A stretch of DNA of 64,000 bases, taken from assembly GCF_024296665.1 (NCBI RefSeq), contig NZ_CP100762.1, forward strand, positions 1,550,001 to 1,614,000. Reading direction: 5' to 3'. The position numbers were made by a program, and so were the translations under genes. The notes beneath the pieces were generated by a model that was not told the DNA's origin, ran no database searches, and saw only the letters and a program-made list of their open reading frames with translations. Shown here in pieces: positions 33,961 through 42,536 of the stretch. Source of the DNA: Salinilacihabitans rarus (lineage in GTDB: Archaea; Halobacteriota; Halobacteria; Halobacteriales; Natrialbaceae). Numbering within the stretch: position 1 is the stretch's first letter; each line of letters starts with the position of its first letter.

Positions 33961-34563
33961 TCAGGCGCCGGTCGGCGCGTCGGGCAGGTCGTGGCGCTCG
34001 GTCTCGATCCCGAGTTCCTCGAGGGCGGCTTCGAGGTGGTCCTCCGTCGCGTAGTCGGCGCCGTCCGCCTCGCGGAGGCGCTGGGCGGTCGCGAGCACCT
34101 CGCCGCGGCGGTCGTCGGGGACGGAGAACTTGTCGGTCGCGAGTTCGATCGTGAGGCCGTTGTGGTCGCGGGTGTACAGCGAGTGGAAGATGCCGCGGTC
34201 GAACTCGTTGTAGCCGATCCCGGCCTCCTCGAGGGCCTCGCGGACCTCGACGAACCGCTCGGGGTCGACGCTGAACGCGAGGTGGTGGACCGATCCGACC
34301 TGGTGGCGAAGCGGCGCGGGGTCCGACTCCCGGTCGCGGACGAAGAACGTGAGGATCCGGCCGTCGCCGGTGTCGAAGAAGAGGTGCGTCGAGGTCGGGT
34401 CGTCGAGGTTCGGCTGGCGGAGCACGAGGGGCATCCCGAGCAGGTCCCGATAGAACTCGATCGTGTCCGCCTCGTTGCTCCCGATCAGGGTGACGTGGTC
34501 GGTGCCCGAGAGGTGGATCGGACTCTCCGGCGGTTCGGCGGTGATCTCCGGCGCGTCGGTCAT
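33961..34563 (-). CDS. VOC-family (glyoxalase/dioxygenase fold) protein
   Basis: A 200-residue protein with a VOC core: GTDHVTLIGSNEADTIEFYRD, then STHLFFDTGDGRILTFFV, VHHLAFSVDPE and DHNGLTIELATD. His34 region, the central His (VGSVHHLAF) and Glu (IEL) are the expected metal ligands. The last 35 residues are a helical acidic extension. Family members include ring-cleaving dioxygenases and glyoxalases, and the length fits the dioxygenase-like group. ATG 34563 starts the acidic leader; the frame beyond it is spacer. Confidence 0.88.
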   Translation of the reverse strand: MTDAPEITAEPPESPIHLSGTDHVTLIGSNEADTIEFYRDLLGMPLVLRQPNLDDPTSTHLFFDTGDGRILTFFVRDRESDPAPLRHQVGSVHHLAFSVDPERFVEVREALEEAGIGYNEFDRGIFHSLYTRDHNGLTIELATDKFSVPDDRRGEVLATAQRLREADGADYATEDHLEAALEELGIETERHDLPDAPTGA

Positions 34564-34672
34564 GGCCCCACTAGCGGAGCCGGACACATACGTCTCACCC
34601 ACGGGGCAATCCGCTCGGACGCGGCCGACGTCGCGGGGAACCTATTAGCCGCCCGATACCGTCACCCGAGAC

Positions 34673-35113
34673 GTGACCGACGCGACCCTGACCCTCCGGC
34701 GGGCCGACGCGGACCTCTCGTACGTCGAGAGCCTGCTGGACGCGAACGACCTGCCCTCGCGGGACGTACGGGAGAACCCCGACTGCTTCTACGTCGCGTC
34801 CGACGGCGACGACCGGGTCGGCGTCGGCGGGATCGAACGCTACGGCGCCGACGGCCTCCTCCGGTCGGTCGTCGTCGAGCGATCGGCGCGCGGGAACGGC
34901 TTCGGGACGGCGCTCTGCGAGGCGCTGGAGGCCGAGGCCCGCGCCGACGGCGTCGAGCGACTCTACCTGCTCACGACGACCGCGGCCGGGTTCTTCGCCG
35001 CCCGCGGCTACGCTGAGGTCGAGCGGGCCGACGCGCCGCCCGCGATTCGGCGGACGACCGAGTTCGACGAGTTGTGTCCCGCGACCGCCGCCTGCATGCG
35101 GAAGTCGCTGTGA
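34673..35113 (+). CDS. arsN2: ArsN2-like GNAT acetyltransferase
   Basis: A 146-residue GNAT protein. Motif A is LRSVVVERSARGNGFGTALC, and the C-terminal LYLLTTTAAGFFAARGYAEV followed by PPAIRRTTEFDELCPATAACM is typical of ArsN2, a N-acetyltransferase usually linked to organoarsenical (arsinothricin-like) resistance. No ars operon gene lies nearby, so the specific role is inferred only from the C-terminal pattern; it could also be a general GNAT. GTG 34673 is the start. Confidence 0.82.
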   Translation: MTDATLTLRRADADLSYVESLLDANDLPSRDVRENPDCFYVASDGDDRVGVGGIERYGADGLLRSVVVERSARGNGFGTALCEALEAEARADGVERLYLLTTTAAGFFAARGYAEVERADAPPAIRRTTEFDELCPATAACMRKSL

Positions 35114-35137
35114 CGGCGACGCGCCGACGGGCGCCGC

Positions 35138-35145
35138 TTATAAAA
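35138..35145 (+). promoter_or_regulatory. TATA element upstream of the two-helix membrane gene
   Basis: TTATAAAA in an otherwise GC-rich 93-base spacer. The next start codon is GTG 35207, so a leader of about 35-40 bases is implied. Confidence 0.5.
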
Positions 35146-35206
35146 CACACACCGGGACAGGCGAAGGCGTATCCGCGCCCCGTCTCGACGTGCGAACGAT
35201 CCCTCC

Positions 35207-35686
35207 GTGCAACTCGATTCTCCCTCCGAGCGATCGACTCGAAGCGAGGCGGTGCCGAACGCCCTCGACGCGCGCGTGCTCGCCGTCGTCGTCGGGGCGG
35301 CCGCCCTCGCGGCGTCGCTGAACGTCCCCTACGGCGGTCAACTCGCGGCCGTCGCCGCCTTCGTCGTCCTCGCCGCCGCGGGCGTCGTCGGCCACCTCGT
35401 CGGCGAGCGCAGACTGCGACGGCTCACCGGCGACCTCGTCGAGCGGTGGGCCGACGCGGGCGGCCGGATCGAGGACGTGACCCGCTCGTCGGCGGGCCTG
35501 CGGACCGAGTGGACCGTCCGCACGCCCGAGGGGCCGGTCACCGTCGGCGGACTGGCGCTGGCGCCGATCTCGCGGCTCTCGGTCGAGTGGCGGGGGACGG
35601 GCGACGCGTTCCCGGCCGCCGAGGTCGAGGCCGACCTCGACCGGTTCGCCGAGCAGTGGCACGCCGAAATCTTCGACCTGCAATAG
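35207..35686 (+). CDS. Two-helix membrane protein of unknown function
   Basis: A 159-residue protein. Residues 24-68 contain two hydrophobic helices (VLAVVVGAAALAASLNVPYG and LAAVAAFVVLAAAGVVGHLV), and the rest is a soluble domain (GGRIEDVTRSSAGLRTEWTV, TPEGPVTVGGLALAPISRLS). No known motif. The stop is four bases before the end of the convergent alpha/beta hydrolase. Function unknown. Confidence 0.75.
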   Translation: MQLDSPSERSTRSEAVPNALDARVLAVVVGAAALAASLNVPYGGQLAAVAAFVVLAAAGVVGHLVGERRLRRLTGDLVERWADAGGRIEDVTRSSAGLRTEWTVRTPEGPVTVGGLALAPISRLSVEWRGTGDAFPAAEVEADLDRFAEQWHAEIFDLQ

Positions 35687-35690
35687 GGCC

Positions 35691-36500
35691 TCACCGCGAC
35701 TCCGTCCGGCCGGCGATCGCCCGCCGGTCGAACCGCTTCAGGGCGTCGACGTAGCCCTCCGGCCGGTGGAGGTTACAGATGTGGCCGGCGTCCGCGAGCA
35801 CCTCCACGCGGGCGGTTCGCGCCGCGGCGGCGTGGTCCTGCTCGCCCCGGCGCATGACGAGGTCCGTCTCTCCGTTGAGCACGAGCGACGGCCCCGGGTA
35901 GGCGGCGAACGCGGCCCGGAAGTCCCGGCCCGCGAGGTGGGGGCCCGCGACGCCGAACTGCCGCGGGTAAAAGCCCGACTCGACGATCTCGCGTTCGACC
36001 TCGGGGTCGAGGTCGCGCGAGCGGACCCAGCGCTCGGCGAAGTCGCGGACGCGCCCCTCGATTCCGTCGCTGCGGGTCGCCAGCCGCGCGAGGGCGCCGG
36101 TCGCTCGCGTGAGGAGGTTCATCCCGCCGACGGGGTTGGCGCTGCTGCCCGAGATCACCAGCCCGTCGACGTCCTCGGGGTTGCGGCGGGCGTACTCCGT
36201 CGCGAGGTAGCCCCCGAGCGAGAGGCCGACGAGCAGCGTCCCGCCGTCGGTCGCGCCGGTCTCGGTCGCGATCACCCCCTCGAGGAGTTCCAACGCGGGT
36301 TCGAAGGCGAACGTCTCGTCCGCCCGGTCGCCGTGGCCGGGCAAATCCGGCGCGACGACCCGGTACTCCTCGGCGAGCGCCCGCCGCTGGGGCGCCCACA
36401 TCGCTCGCGTCATCGCCGCGCCGTGGACGAACACGACCGGCTGGCCGTCGCGGGGGCCGACGACGTCGACCCCCCGTCGCTCCGGTGTGCTTCCGCTCAT
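35691..36500 (-). CDS. Alpha/beta hydrolase
   Basis: A 269-residue hydrolase. The oxyanion HGAAMTRAMW region is near residue 26, the nucleophile elbow GLSLGGYLA holds the Ser, the acid is in LNGETDLVM and the His in DAGHICNLHRPEGY. The fold is of the esterase/lipase or enol-lactone-hydrolase kind; substrate unknown. ATG 36500. It is in the same direction as the GH13 gene but the spacing and promoter region do not suggest a shared operon. Confidence 0.9.
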   Translation of the reverse strand: MSGSTPERRGVDVVGPRDGQPVVFVHGAAMTRAMWAPQRRALAEEYRVVAPDLPGHGDRADETFAFEPALELLEGVIATETGATDGGTLLVGLSLGGYLATEYARRNPEDVDGLVISGSSANPVGGMNLLTRATGALARLATRSDGIEGRVRDFAERWVRSRDLDPEVEREIVESGFYPRQFGVAGPHLAGRDFRAAFAAYPGPSLVLNGETDLVMRRGEQDHAAAARTARVEVLADAGHICNLHRPEGYVDALKRFDRRAIAGRTESR

Positions 36501-36553
36501 CTCGTCCGACGTACGGTTCTCCGGCCCGTAAACCCCATGCCGGCGACGGCCGC

Positions 36554-38227
36554 TTACCGAGTGCGCTCGTACACCCGCGCCTCGTAGGGCCGCAGGGTCA
36601 CCGCGCCGTCGTCCCCGTCCGTGCCGTCGTCGGGGTAGTTGCCGATCAGGAGGGCGGCGTCGGCGAGGCCCGGCACCTCGACGGTCGGCTCGCCGTCGAA
36701 GAAGTTACAGGCGACGACTAGCTGCTCGTCGTCGAGCGTCCGGCGGTAGGCGAACACCTCGGGGTGGTCCGGCAGGAGGTGCTCGTACTCGCCGTAGACG
36801 AAGACGTCCCGGTCGCCGCGGAGTTCGATCAGGTCGCGGTAGTAGTGCCAGACCGAGTCGGGGTCGGCGCGGGCGGCCTCGACGTTGATCTCGTCGTAGC
36901 CGTCGTTGACCCCGATCCACGGCTCGCCGTCGGTGAAGCCGGCGTGCTCGTCGGCGGACCACTGCATCGGCGTCCGGGCGTTGTCCCGCGAGCACTCCTC
37001 GACGATCGGGCGGACCTCCTCGTAGGCGTCGGACGCGTCCGACGCGAGCGCCTCCGCGACGAAGTTCTCGGCCCAGACGTCGCGGATCTCGTCTGGGTCC
37101 TCGAACGTCGCGTTCGTCATGCCGATCTCCTGTCCCTGGTAGACGAACGGCGTCCCCTGCAGGGTAAAGAGGACGGTCGCCAGCATCTTCGCGGACTCCT
37201 CGCGGTGGCGGCCGTCGTCGCCGAACCGCGAGACGGCCCGGGGCTGGTCGTGGTTGCTCCAGTACAGGCAGTTCCAGGCCTCGCCGGCGAGTTCGGTCTG
37301 CCAGCGCGAGAGGATCGCCTTCAACTCGACCAGATCGAGGTCGACCGGGTCGTACTTGCCGTCGCCGCGGTCGACGCTCACGTGCTCGAAGTGGATGGCC
37401 ATGTTGAGCGCCCGGTCGTCGCCGACGTACTCGGTGGCCGTCTCGGCGGCCATGCCGACCGTCTCGCCGACGGTCACCGCGTCGTACGCCGAGAGCACCG
37501 CCTCGTTCATCTCGGCGAGGTACTCGCCCAGTCGAGGGCCGTTCACGAACCGGTCGGCGCCGACCGGCCACACGTCCGGGTCGCCGTCGGGCAACCCCTC
37601 GGGTTTGGAGACGAGGTTGATGACGTCCATCCGGAAGCCGTCGATGCCCTTCTCCAGCCACCACGTCATCATCTCGTAGACGTCCTCGCGGACGGCCTCG
37701 GTCCGCCAGTTCAGGTCTGGCTGGCTCTCGTCGTAGAGGTGCAGGACGTACTGCCCGCGCTCCTCGTCGTACCGCCACGCGGGGCCGCCGAAGAACGATT
37801 CCCAGTTGTTCGGCGGTTCCTCGCCGCCGTTCCGGCCGTCGCGCCAGTAGTAGTAGTCGGCGTAGGCCTCGTCGCCCTGTCGCGAGTGGACGAACCAGTC
37901 GTGTTCCTCGGAGGTGTGGTTGACCACGAGGTCCATGATCAGCCGCATGTCCCGGTCGTGGAGTTCGGCCAGCAGCGTCTCCCAGTCGTCCATCGTGCCG
38001 AACGCCGGGTGGATCGACCGGTAGTCGGCGATGTCGTAGCCGTTGTCGGCCATCGGCGACTCGTAGACGGGGTTGAGCCAGACGACGTCGATACCCAGGT
38101 CGTCGAGGTAGTCGACCTTCTCGACGATTCCCGGGAGGTCGCCGACGCCGTCGCCGTCGCTGTCGTTGAAGCTCCGCGGGTAGACCTGGTAGACGACCGC
38201 CTCCTTCCACCATGCGCGTTCGGTCAT
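36554..38227 (-). CDS. GH13 alpha-glucosidase, oligo-1,6-glucosidase-like
   Basis: A 557-residue GH13 enzyme. The N-terminal calcium loop NDSDGDGVGDLPGI, DLVVNHTSEEHDWF, the nucleophile GFRMDVIN (Asp201), the acid/base VTVGETVG (Glu255) and SNHDQPRAVSRF are all present. The residue after the nucleophile is Val, as in oligo-1,6-glucosidases, where maltases usually have Thr or Ala, so isomalto-oligosaccharides are a plausible substrate. No signal peptide, so it acts in the cytoplasm. ATG 38227. No sugar transporter lies next to it. Confidence 0.92.
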   Translation of the reverse strand: MTERAWWKEAVVYQVYPRSFNDSDGDGVGDLPGIVEKVDYLDDLGIDVVWLNPVYESPMADNGYDIADYRSIHPAFGTMDDWETLLAELHDRDMRLIMDLVVNHTSEEHDWFVHSRQGDEAYADYYYWRDGRNGGEEPPNNWESFFGGPAWRYDEERGQYVLHLYDESQPDLNWRTEAVREDVYEMMTWWLEKGIDGFRMDVINLVSKPEGLPDGDPDVWPVGADRFVNGPRLGEYLAEMNEAVLSAYDAVTVGETVGMAAETATEYVGDDRALNMAIHFEHVSVDRGDGKYDPVDLDLVELKAILSRWQTELAGEAWNCLYWSNHDQPRAVSRFGDDGRHREESAKMLATVLFTLQGTPFVYQGQEIGMTNATFEDPDEIRDVWAENFVAEALASDASDAYEEVRPIVEECSRDNARTPMQWSADEHAGFTDGEPWIGVNDGYDEINVEAARADPDSVWHYYRDLIELRGDRDVFVYGEYEHLLPDHPEVFAYRRTLDDEQLVVACNFFDGEPTVEVPGLADAALLIGNYPDDGTDGDDGAVTLRPYEARVYERTR

Positions 38228-38275
38228 GCGACCCGTTCGTTGGGGGCGGGGATACTCGTTCTCATCGGCCGACCG

Positions 38276-39598
38276 TCACTCCGGGAGGTCGGCCGTCGCG
38301 CCCTCGCGGACGACGACCTCGGTGACGCGCGAGCCGTCGACCGCGGCGACTTCGAGGGCGTGGTCGCCGACGGTGACGCGGTCGCCGGCTTCGGGGACGC
38401 GACCCAGCCGTTCGAGCACCAGTCCGCCGATCGTCTCGACGTCGTCGCTCTCGAACGCGGTCCCGAGCGTCTCGTTGACCGCCGCGAGCGGGAGGCCCCC
38501 CTCGACGGCGTGGGCGCCGTCGGCGACCGTCTCGATCGGCGTCCGGCCGTCGTCGGGGTCGAACTGGTCGCGGATGTCGCCGACGATCACCTCGACGAGG
38601 TCCTCGACGGTGACGACCCCCTCGAACGAGCCCCACTCGTCGATCACGGCGGCGACCTGCCGGCTCTCGTCTTGCAACTGCGCGAGGAGGTCGTCGACGC
38701 GCGTCGTCTCCGGGACGACGGTGATCTCGCGGGCGAGGTCGTCCGCCGTGGTCGACGGGTCGGCCGAGTCGAGCGCCAGCAGGACGTCCTTGACGTCGAC
38801 GAGGCCGACCACCTCCTCGTCCTCGCCGACGACGGGGTAGCGGGTGTGGCCCTCCTCGGCGACGACGGCCCGGAGTTCCGACAGCGTGGCGTCGGCGGGC
38901 ACGCTCACCACGTCGGGCCGGGGGATCATCACCGCGCGGGCGGTCGTGTCGTCGAGTTCGAAGACGCGCTCGATCATCTCCACCTCTTCGGCGTCGACCT
39001 CGCCTTGCCGGCCCGACCGCGAGAGGACCATCCGGATCTCCTCCTCGCTGAGGGTCTCCTCGGTCTCGGAGGCCGGCGAGACGCCGATCAGCCGGGTGAA
39101 GTAGTTGGCCGTGCCGTTGAAGACGACGATGCCGGGGACGAACAGGTAGTAGAAGCCCTTCATCGGCGCGGCGACCAGCAGCGAGATGCGTTCGGCCTCC
39201 TGGATGGCGATCGTCTTCGGCGCCAGTTCGCCGAAGACGACGTGCAGAAAGGTGATGGTGCCGAAGCCGATCCCGAACGCCGCGAGGTGGATCGCGCTCT
39301 CCGGGAGGACGGGCCCGAGCGCCGCTTCGATCAGCGCCGCGACCGCGGGCTCGCCGATCCAGCCAAGGCCCAGCGAGGAGATCGTGATGCCGAGTTGGGT
39401 GACCGCGAGGTAGTCGTCGAGGTTGTCGACGGCCTCCTGCAGGACGGTCGCGCCCGGCCGTCCCTCCTCGACGAGCGTCTCGACGGTCGTCGACCGGATC
39501 CGGACGAACGCGAACTCGGCGGCCACGAAGAAGCCGTTGAGGAACACGAGGAAGAACGCGACCAGTAGCCGGGCCGCGGAGAACGCGACGTCTACCAT
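38276..39598 (-). CDS. CNNM/CorC-type membrane protein (DUF21, CBS pair, CorC_HlyC)
   Basis: A 440-residue protein. The DUF21 transmembrane domain covers 1-185 (LLVAFFLVFLNGFFVAAEFA; VAVTQLGITISSLGLGWIGE-like segment; ELAPKTIA), the tandem CBS domains about 200-335 (VMIPRPDVVSVPADATLSEL; VVGLVDVKDVLLAL; WGSFEGVVTVEDLVEVIVGD) and the CorC_HlyC domain the end (PLAAVNETLGTAFESDDVET). Relatives move Mg or other divalent cations or sense nucleotides. The ATG at 39598 starts the first helix. Confidence 0.92.
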   Translation of the reverse strand: MVDVAFSAARLLVAFFLVFLNGFFVAAEFAFVRIRSTTVETLVEEGRPGATVLQEAVDNLDDYLAVTQLGITISSLGLGWIGEPAVAALIEAALGPVLPESAIHLAAFGIGFGTITFLHVVFGELAPKTIAIQEAERISLLVAAPMKGFYYLFVPGIVVFNGTANYFTRLIGVSPASETEETLSEEEIRMVLSRSGRQGEVDAEEVEMIERVFELDDTTARAVMIPRPDVVSVPADATLSELRAVVAEEGHTRYPVVGEDEEVVGLVDVKDVLLALDSADPSTTADDLAREITVVPETTRVDDLLAQLQDESRQVAAVIDEWGSFEGVVTVEDLVEVIVGDIRDQFDPDDGRTPIETVADGAHAVEGGLPLAAVNETLGTAFESDDVETIGGLVLERLGRVPEAGDRVTVGDHALEVAAVDGSRVTEVVVREGATADLPE

Positions 39599-39757
39599 AC
39601 TCCCCTCCGTCTCTCGAGGGCCGGGCCGGTGTGACACCCCTCGCTTGGACGCGTCGGGGTCCCGACGGAGCCGGACCGCTCGAAGGAACCGTCGATCATA
39701 CCGGCCATAGTCATCGCCATCACAAAACGATGGCGTCGTGGTCGCCGGGGGTCGGCG

Positions 39758-39940
39758 CTACGTCGCCTCGGCGTCGCGGGGGACCACGTCCTCGCCGCCG
39801 CAGTTCGGACACCGGTCCCGGGGTGCGTACAGCAGTTCGCCGCAGTCGCGACAGACGTGGCTCGCCTCGTCTTCGGCTACGTCCTCGACCTTCCGCTTGA
39901 ACCGCTCGACCCGCTCGCCCAGATCGCGAAACAGGCTCAT
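39758..39940 (-). CDS. Small zinc-ribbon protein
   Basis: A 60-residue protein. A charged N-terminal helix (LFRDLGERVERFKRKVEDVA) leads into one zinc ribbon with CRDCGELLY and CPNCGGEDV. The arrangement helix-plus-ribbon is common in uncharacterised haloarchaeal mini-proteins. It is followed on the same strand by nothing for 159 bases, and preceded by the 60-residue zinc-finger gene at 40014. Confidence 0.82.
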   Translation of the reverse strand: MSLFRDLGERVERFKRKVEDVAEDEASHVCRDCGELLYAPRDRCPNCGGEDVVPRDAEAT

Positions 39941-40013
39941 CGATCGCCCACCGCCGTGAAGGGCCGTGCCATGTACCGACGTGGCGGGCGAGGCGGATAA
40001 ACGCTGGGTTCGG

Positions 40014-40196
40014 TCAGCCGCTCCACTCGCCGGCGAGGTCGCCGGCGACGTTCTCCCGCCAGACGCCGAAACTCGACTCGCAGTCGGCGCTCTCGGCGAG
40101 GTGGTCGACGAAGCCGGCGCCGGGATCCGCGAGGTCGCCCCCGCAGAAGGGGCAGGTCCCGGGGTCGCTCCAGTTCGTGGTCGTGTTCACTGCCAT
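40014..40196 (-). CDS. Small zinc-finger protein (DUF7501-like)
   Basis: A 60-residue protein with CPFCGGDL near residue 15, His in VDHLAESADC and a last Cys in ADCESSFGVW, giving a C2HC-type zinc site. The call to a DUF is from memory of this short pattern and is tentative. A minus-strand ATTATAT at 40220-40226, 27 bases upstream, predicts a leaderless transcript from the AT-rich spacer. Confidence 0.78.
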   Translation of the reverse strand: MAVNTTTNWSDPGTCPFCGGDLADPGAGFVDHLAESADCESSFGVWRENVAGDLAGEWSG

Positions 40197-40210
40197 ACCC
40201 GGACGTTCGC

Positions 40211-40290
40211 CGGCATCGCATATAATGTTAATCGGTTAATATATAATATTCTTAGTATGTGGTTATATCCCGATAATATACTTTGTATCC
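40211..40290. promoter_or_regulatory. AT-rich bidirectional spacer with several TATA-like elements
   Basis: About 80 bases are mostly A and T inside a very GC-rich region. The stretch holds the minus-strand ATTATAT for the zinc-finger gene, the direct repeat GTTAAT/GGTTAATAT, and the plus-strand elements TTATAT and ATAATATAC. The next plus-strand gene begins 129 bases later, after GC-rich sequence, so what the plus elements drive is unclear. Confidence 0.5.
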
Positions 40291-40418
40291 GTCGCGACGG
40301 CGCCGGCGTTCGGCCTCGGGGCCGTGGTCGAGGCCCTCGTCCACGTCGATCCCGTCGGCGCCCGGAAGGGGCCGGGTACGGCTATTTCCGGCCCCGTCAC
40401 GATCGTTGCGGCGAGTCG

Positions 40419-42281
40419 ATGTCCGAGCGGCGAGCGGCCGAGCGACCGTCGAAGCGGATTCGGAGAGTCGTCGCGGCGCCGCTCGCGCCGTTGCGGTTCG
40501 CGTTCCGGACCCGCCGGGATCGGATCGCGGTCGCCGTCCTCCTCGTCGCCGGCGCGTACGTCTACTACGTCGACCTCGGCGGGTTCACCCTCCAGTCGTA
40601 CGACGAGGCGATCTACGCGAACCTCGCCCGGGGGCTGATCCGGGGCGGGCCGTGGATCGTCCCGCGGGTCGACTGGGCGGCCGACGGCGCCGTCGTCTCG
40701 GAGATGCCGTTCCTCCAGAAGCCCCCGGGCGCGTTCTGGCTCGAGGCGCTCTCGATGCTCGCGTTCGGGGCCACCGAGTTCGGCGCGCGCTTCCCGTCGG
40801 CGACGTTCGCGGTCGCCACGGGCGTCCTCGCGTACGTCTTCGGGCGCGACGTCTTCGACCGGCGGGCGGGGTTCGTCGCGGGGCTGGTCTGGCTGACGAC
40901 GCCGCAGGTCTTCGCGGGGATGAACGGCGGGCGCAACGGCGGCACCGACACCGCGCTCGTCTTCTTCGGGACGCTGTTCGTCTACCTCGTCTGGAAGGGC
41001 GTCGCGGAGGACCGCCGGTTCCTCGCCTACGCGGGACTCCCGGCGGCGGGCGCGCTCCTCGTCAAGGGGCCGGCGGCCGGCACCTACCCGCTCGCGCTCG
41101 TCCCGCTCGTCGCCGCCGACCTGGCCGGCCGGCGACGGCTGCTCTCGCGGGCGGCGGCCGTCGGCGCCGCGACGACCGTCGCGCTCGCGCTCCCGTGGGC
41201 GCTGCTCGCCTGGGGTCGCTACGGCGACCTGTTCGTCGAGGAGTACCTGATCAAGCACGTCCTCGACCGGGCGGGAGGCTCGTTCGGCCCCGCCCGGGAG
41301 GCGACGTTCGGCTTCATGGCGTACCCCTACTTCCGGCGGCTCCCCTCGTACTTCGACCCGTGGATCTACTTCCTGCTGCCGGCGGTCGTCGCGACCGCCG
41401 TCGTCGCGGTTCGCTCGCGGGGCGCCGACCGGCGCCCCGGACGCGACCCCCTCCGGGACGCGCTCTTTCTCGCGTGGTGGTTCGGTGCCGTCCTCGGCTT
41501 CTACGCGGTCACCGGCAACCAGGCCTGGTACGTCCTCCCGATCTACGTCCCGGCGGGGCTGCTGATCGGCCGTCTGGTCTCGCTGGCCGCGAGCGCCCGG
41601 GGGGCCGACCGGGCGCTCGCGCGGGCCGGCCTGCTCGCCGGCGGCGCGCTCGCGCTGACCGTCACGTACCGCCTCGACGTCCGCCCCCTCGTCGAGTACC
41701 GCCTGCAGGCCTCGGTTCCGGGCGGGATCGCGTTCGCGCTCGCGCTCGGCGCCGCGGTCGCCGTCCTCGTCGCGGAGCCGCGACTCGACGCCGCGCTCCG
41801 CCGGCGACTCCCCTCGCCGGACGCCTCGCGGGTCCGTACGGCCGCGTTCGTGCTGCTCTCCCTGCTGGTGGTCGCGACGGTCGCTACCCCCGTCTCGATG
41901 GGCGGGAGCGACCTGCAGCGCCAGCAGGAGGCCGTCGGCGCGCTGATCGACGAGCAGGCGCCCCCGGACGCCACCGTCTACGTCGTCCCCGAGAGCACGC
42001 GCGCCGGCGGCTTTCACGCCCTCGCGTTCTACGCCGACCGGCCGATCGAACCGGCGACGCCGGAGCGACTCGCCTCCGGAGGCGAGGGCGAGGCCGCGTA
42101 CCTGTTCGCCCGCGCGGGAGACATCTCCGGCCTCGATCGAGAGGTCCGCGTCGTCGGCACCGTCCGGGCGGACGGCGAGACGTACGTCCTCCTCGAACTC
42201 GCGCCGGTCGCGTCGTCGGAACGCGTCGCGGCCCGTCATCCCCCGAAGAACGAAGCCCGGGGTACGTCGGGGACCGGGTGA
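40419..42281 (+). CDS. GT39-like integral membrane glycosyltransferase (ArnT/PMT fold)
   Basis: A 620-residue polytopic protein. The first extracytoplasmic loop has SYDEAIYANLARGLIRGG, with the Asp-Glu pair used by dolichol-phosphate-sugar dependent transferases, and PFLQKPPGAFWLEALSMLAF (lipid-sugar entry). About eleven or twelve membrane helices follow. It probably moves a sugar from a dolichol carrier to protein or lipid outside the membrane. ATG 40419 is chosen because it opens the basic leader; the upstream frame has no conserved sense. A TATA-like CTATTTCC lies about 35 bases before it. Confidence 0.87.
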   Translation: MSERRAAERPSKRIRRVVAAPLAPLRFAFRTRRDRIAVAVLLVAGAYVYYVDLGGFTLQSYDEAIYANLARGLIRGGPWIVPRVDWAADGAVVSEMPFLQKPPGAFWLEALSMLAFGATEFGARFPSATFAVATGVLAYVFGRDVFDRRAGFVAGLVWLTTPQVFAGMNGGRNGGTDTALVFFGTLFVYLVWKGVAEDRRFLAYAGLPAAGALLVKGPAAGTYPLALVPLVAADLAGRRRLLSRAAAVGAATTVALALPWALLAWGRYGDLFVEEYLIKHVLDRAGGSFGPAREATFGFMAYPYFRRLPSYFDPWIYFLLPAVVATAVVAVRSRGADRRPGRDPLRDALFLAWWFGAVLGFYAVTGNQAWYVLPIYVPAGLLIGRLVSLAASARGADRALARAGLLAGGALALTVTYRLDVRPLVEYRLQASVPGGIAFALALGAAVAVLVAEPRLDAALRRRLPSPDASRVRTAAFVLLSLLVVATVATPVSMGGSDLQRQQEAVGALIDEQAPPDATVYVVPESTRAGGFHALAFYADRPIEPATPERLASGGEGEAAYLFARAGDISGLDREVRVVGTVRADGETYVLLELAPVASSERVAARHPPKNEARGTSGTG

Positions 42282-42282
42282 T

Positions 42283-42536
42283 CGACGGAGACTGACACGG
42301 CGAGCGGCCCTCCGGGCTGGCCTCGCGGGAGCGACGGCGTCCGCGGCCGTCGCGGGGAGCCGAGGCGAACGCACCGACTTCGAGACGATACGGGTCCCGC
42401 GGGACCGGCCGACGGTTCAGGACGCCGTCGACGCGGCGAGCGAGGGAGACCTCGTGCTCGTCGACGAGGGGAGCTACGAGGAGGCCGTCGAGGTCTCGAC
42501 GCCGGGGCTCACCGTCCGCGGCGTGAGGGAGAGCCG
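42283..42536 (+). pseudogene. Truncated Tat-exported beta-helix (NosD-like) protein
   Basis: Directly after the glycosyltransferase stop, a frame reads TRRAALRAGLAGATASAAVAG (Tat-like signal), then FETIRVPRDRPTVQDAVDAA, SEGDLVLVDEGSYEEAVEVS and TPGLTVRGVR. This is the start of a right-handed parallel beta-helix protein of the NosD/CASH type. It has no clear ATG or GTG and stops making sense at about 42533 where the convergent zinc-ribbon gene ends. The rest of the gene is gone, so it is a remnant lacking both ends. Confidence 0.7.

Noticed and set aside
36764-39568. A 934-codon open frame on the plus strand opposite the GH13 and CNNM genes
   Set aside because: No motif or coherent composition; both minus-strand genes have complete family signatures.
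40263-42374. A 703-codon open frame opposite the GT39-like gene
   Set aside because: It is Arg/Glu/Pro-rich with no domain, while the plus strand has clear membrane helices and GT39 motifs.
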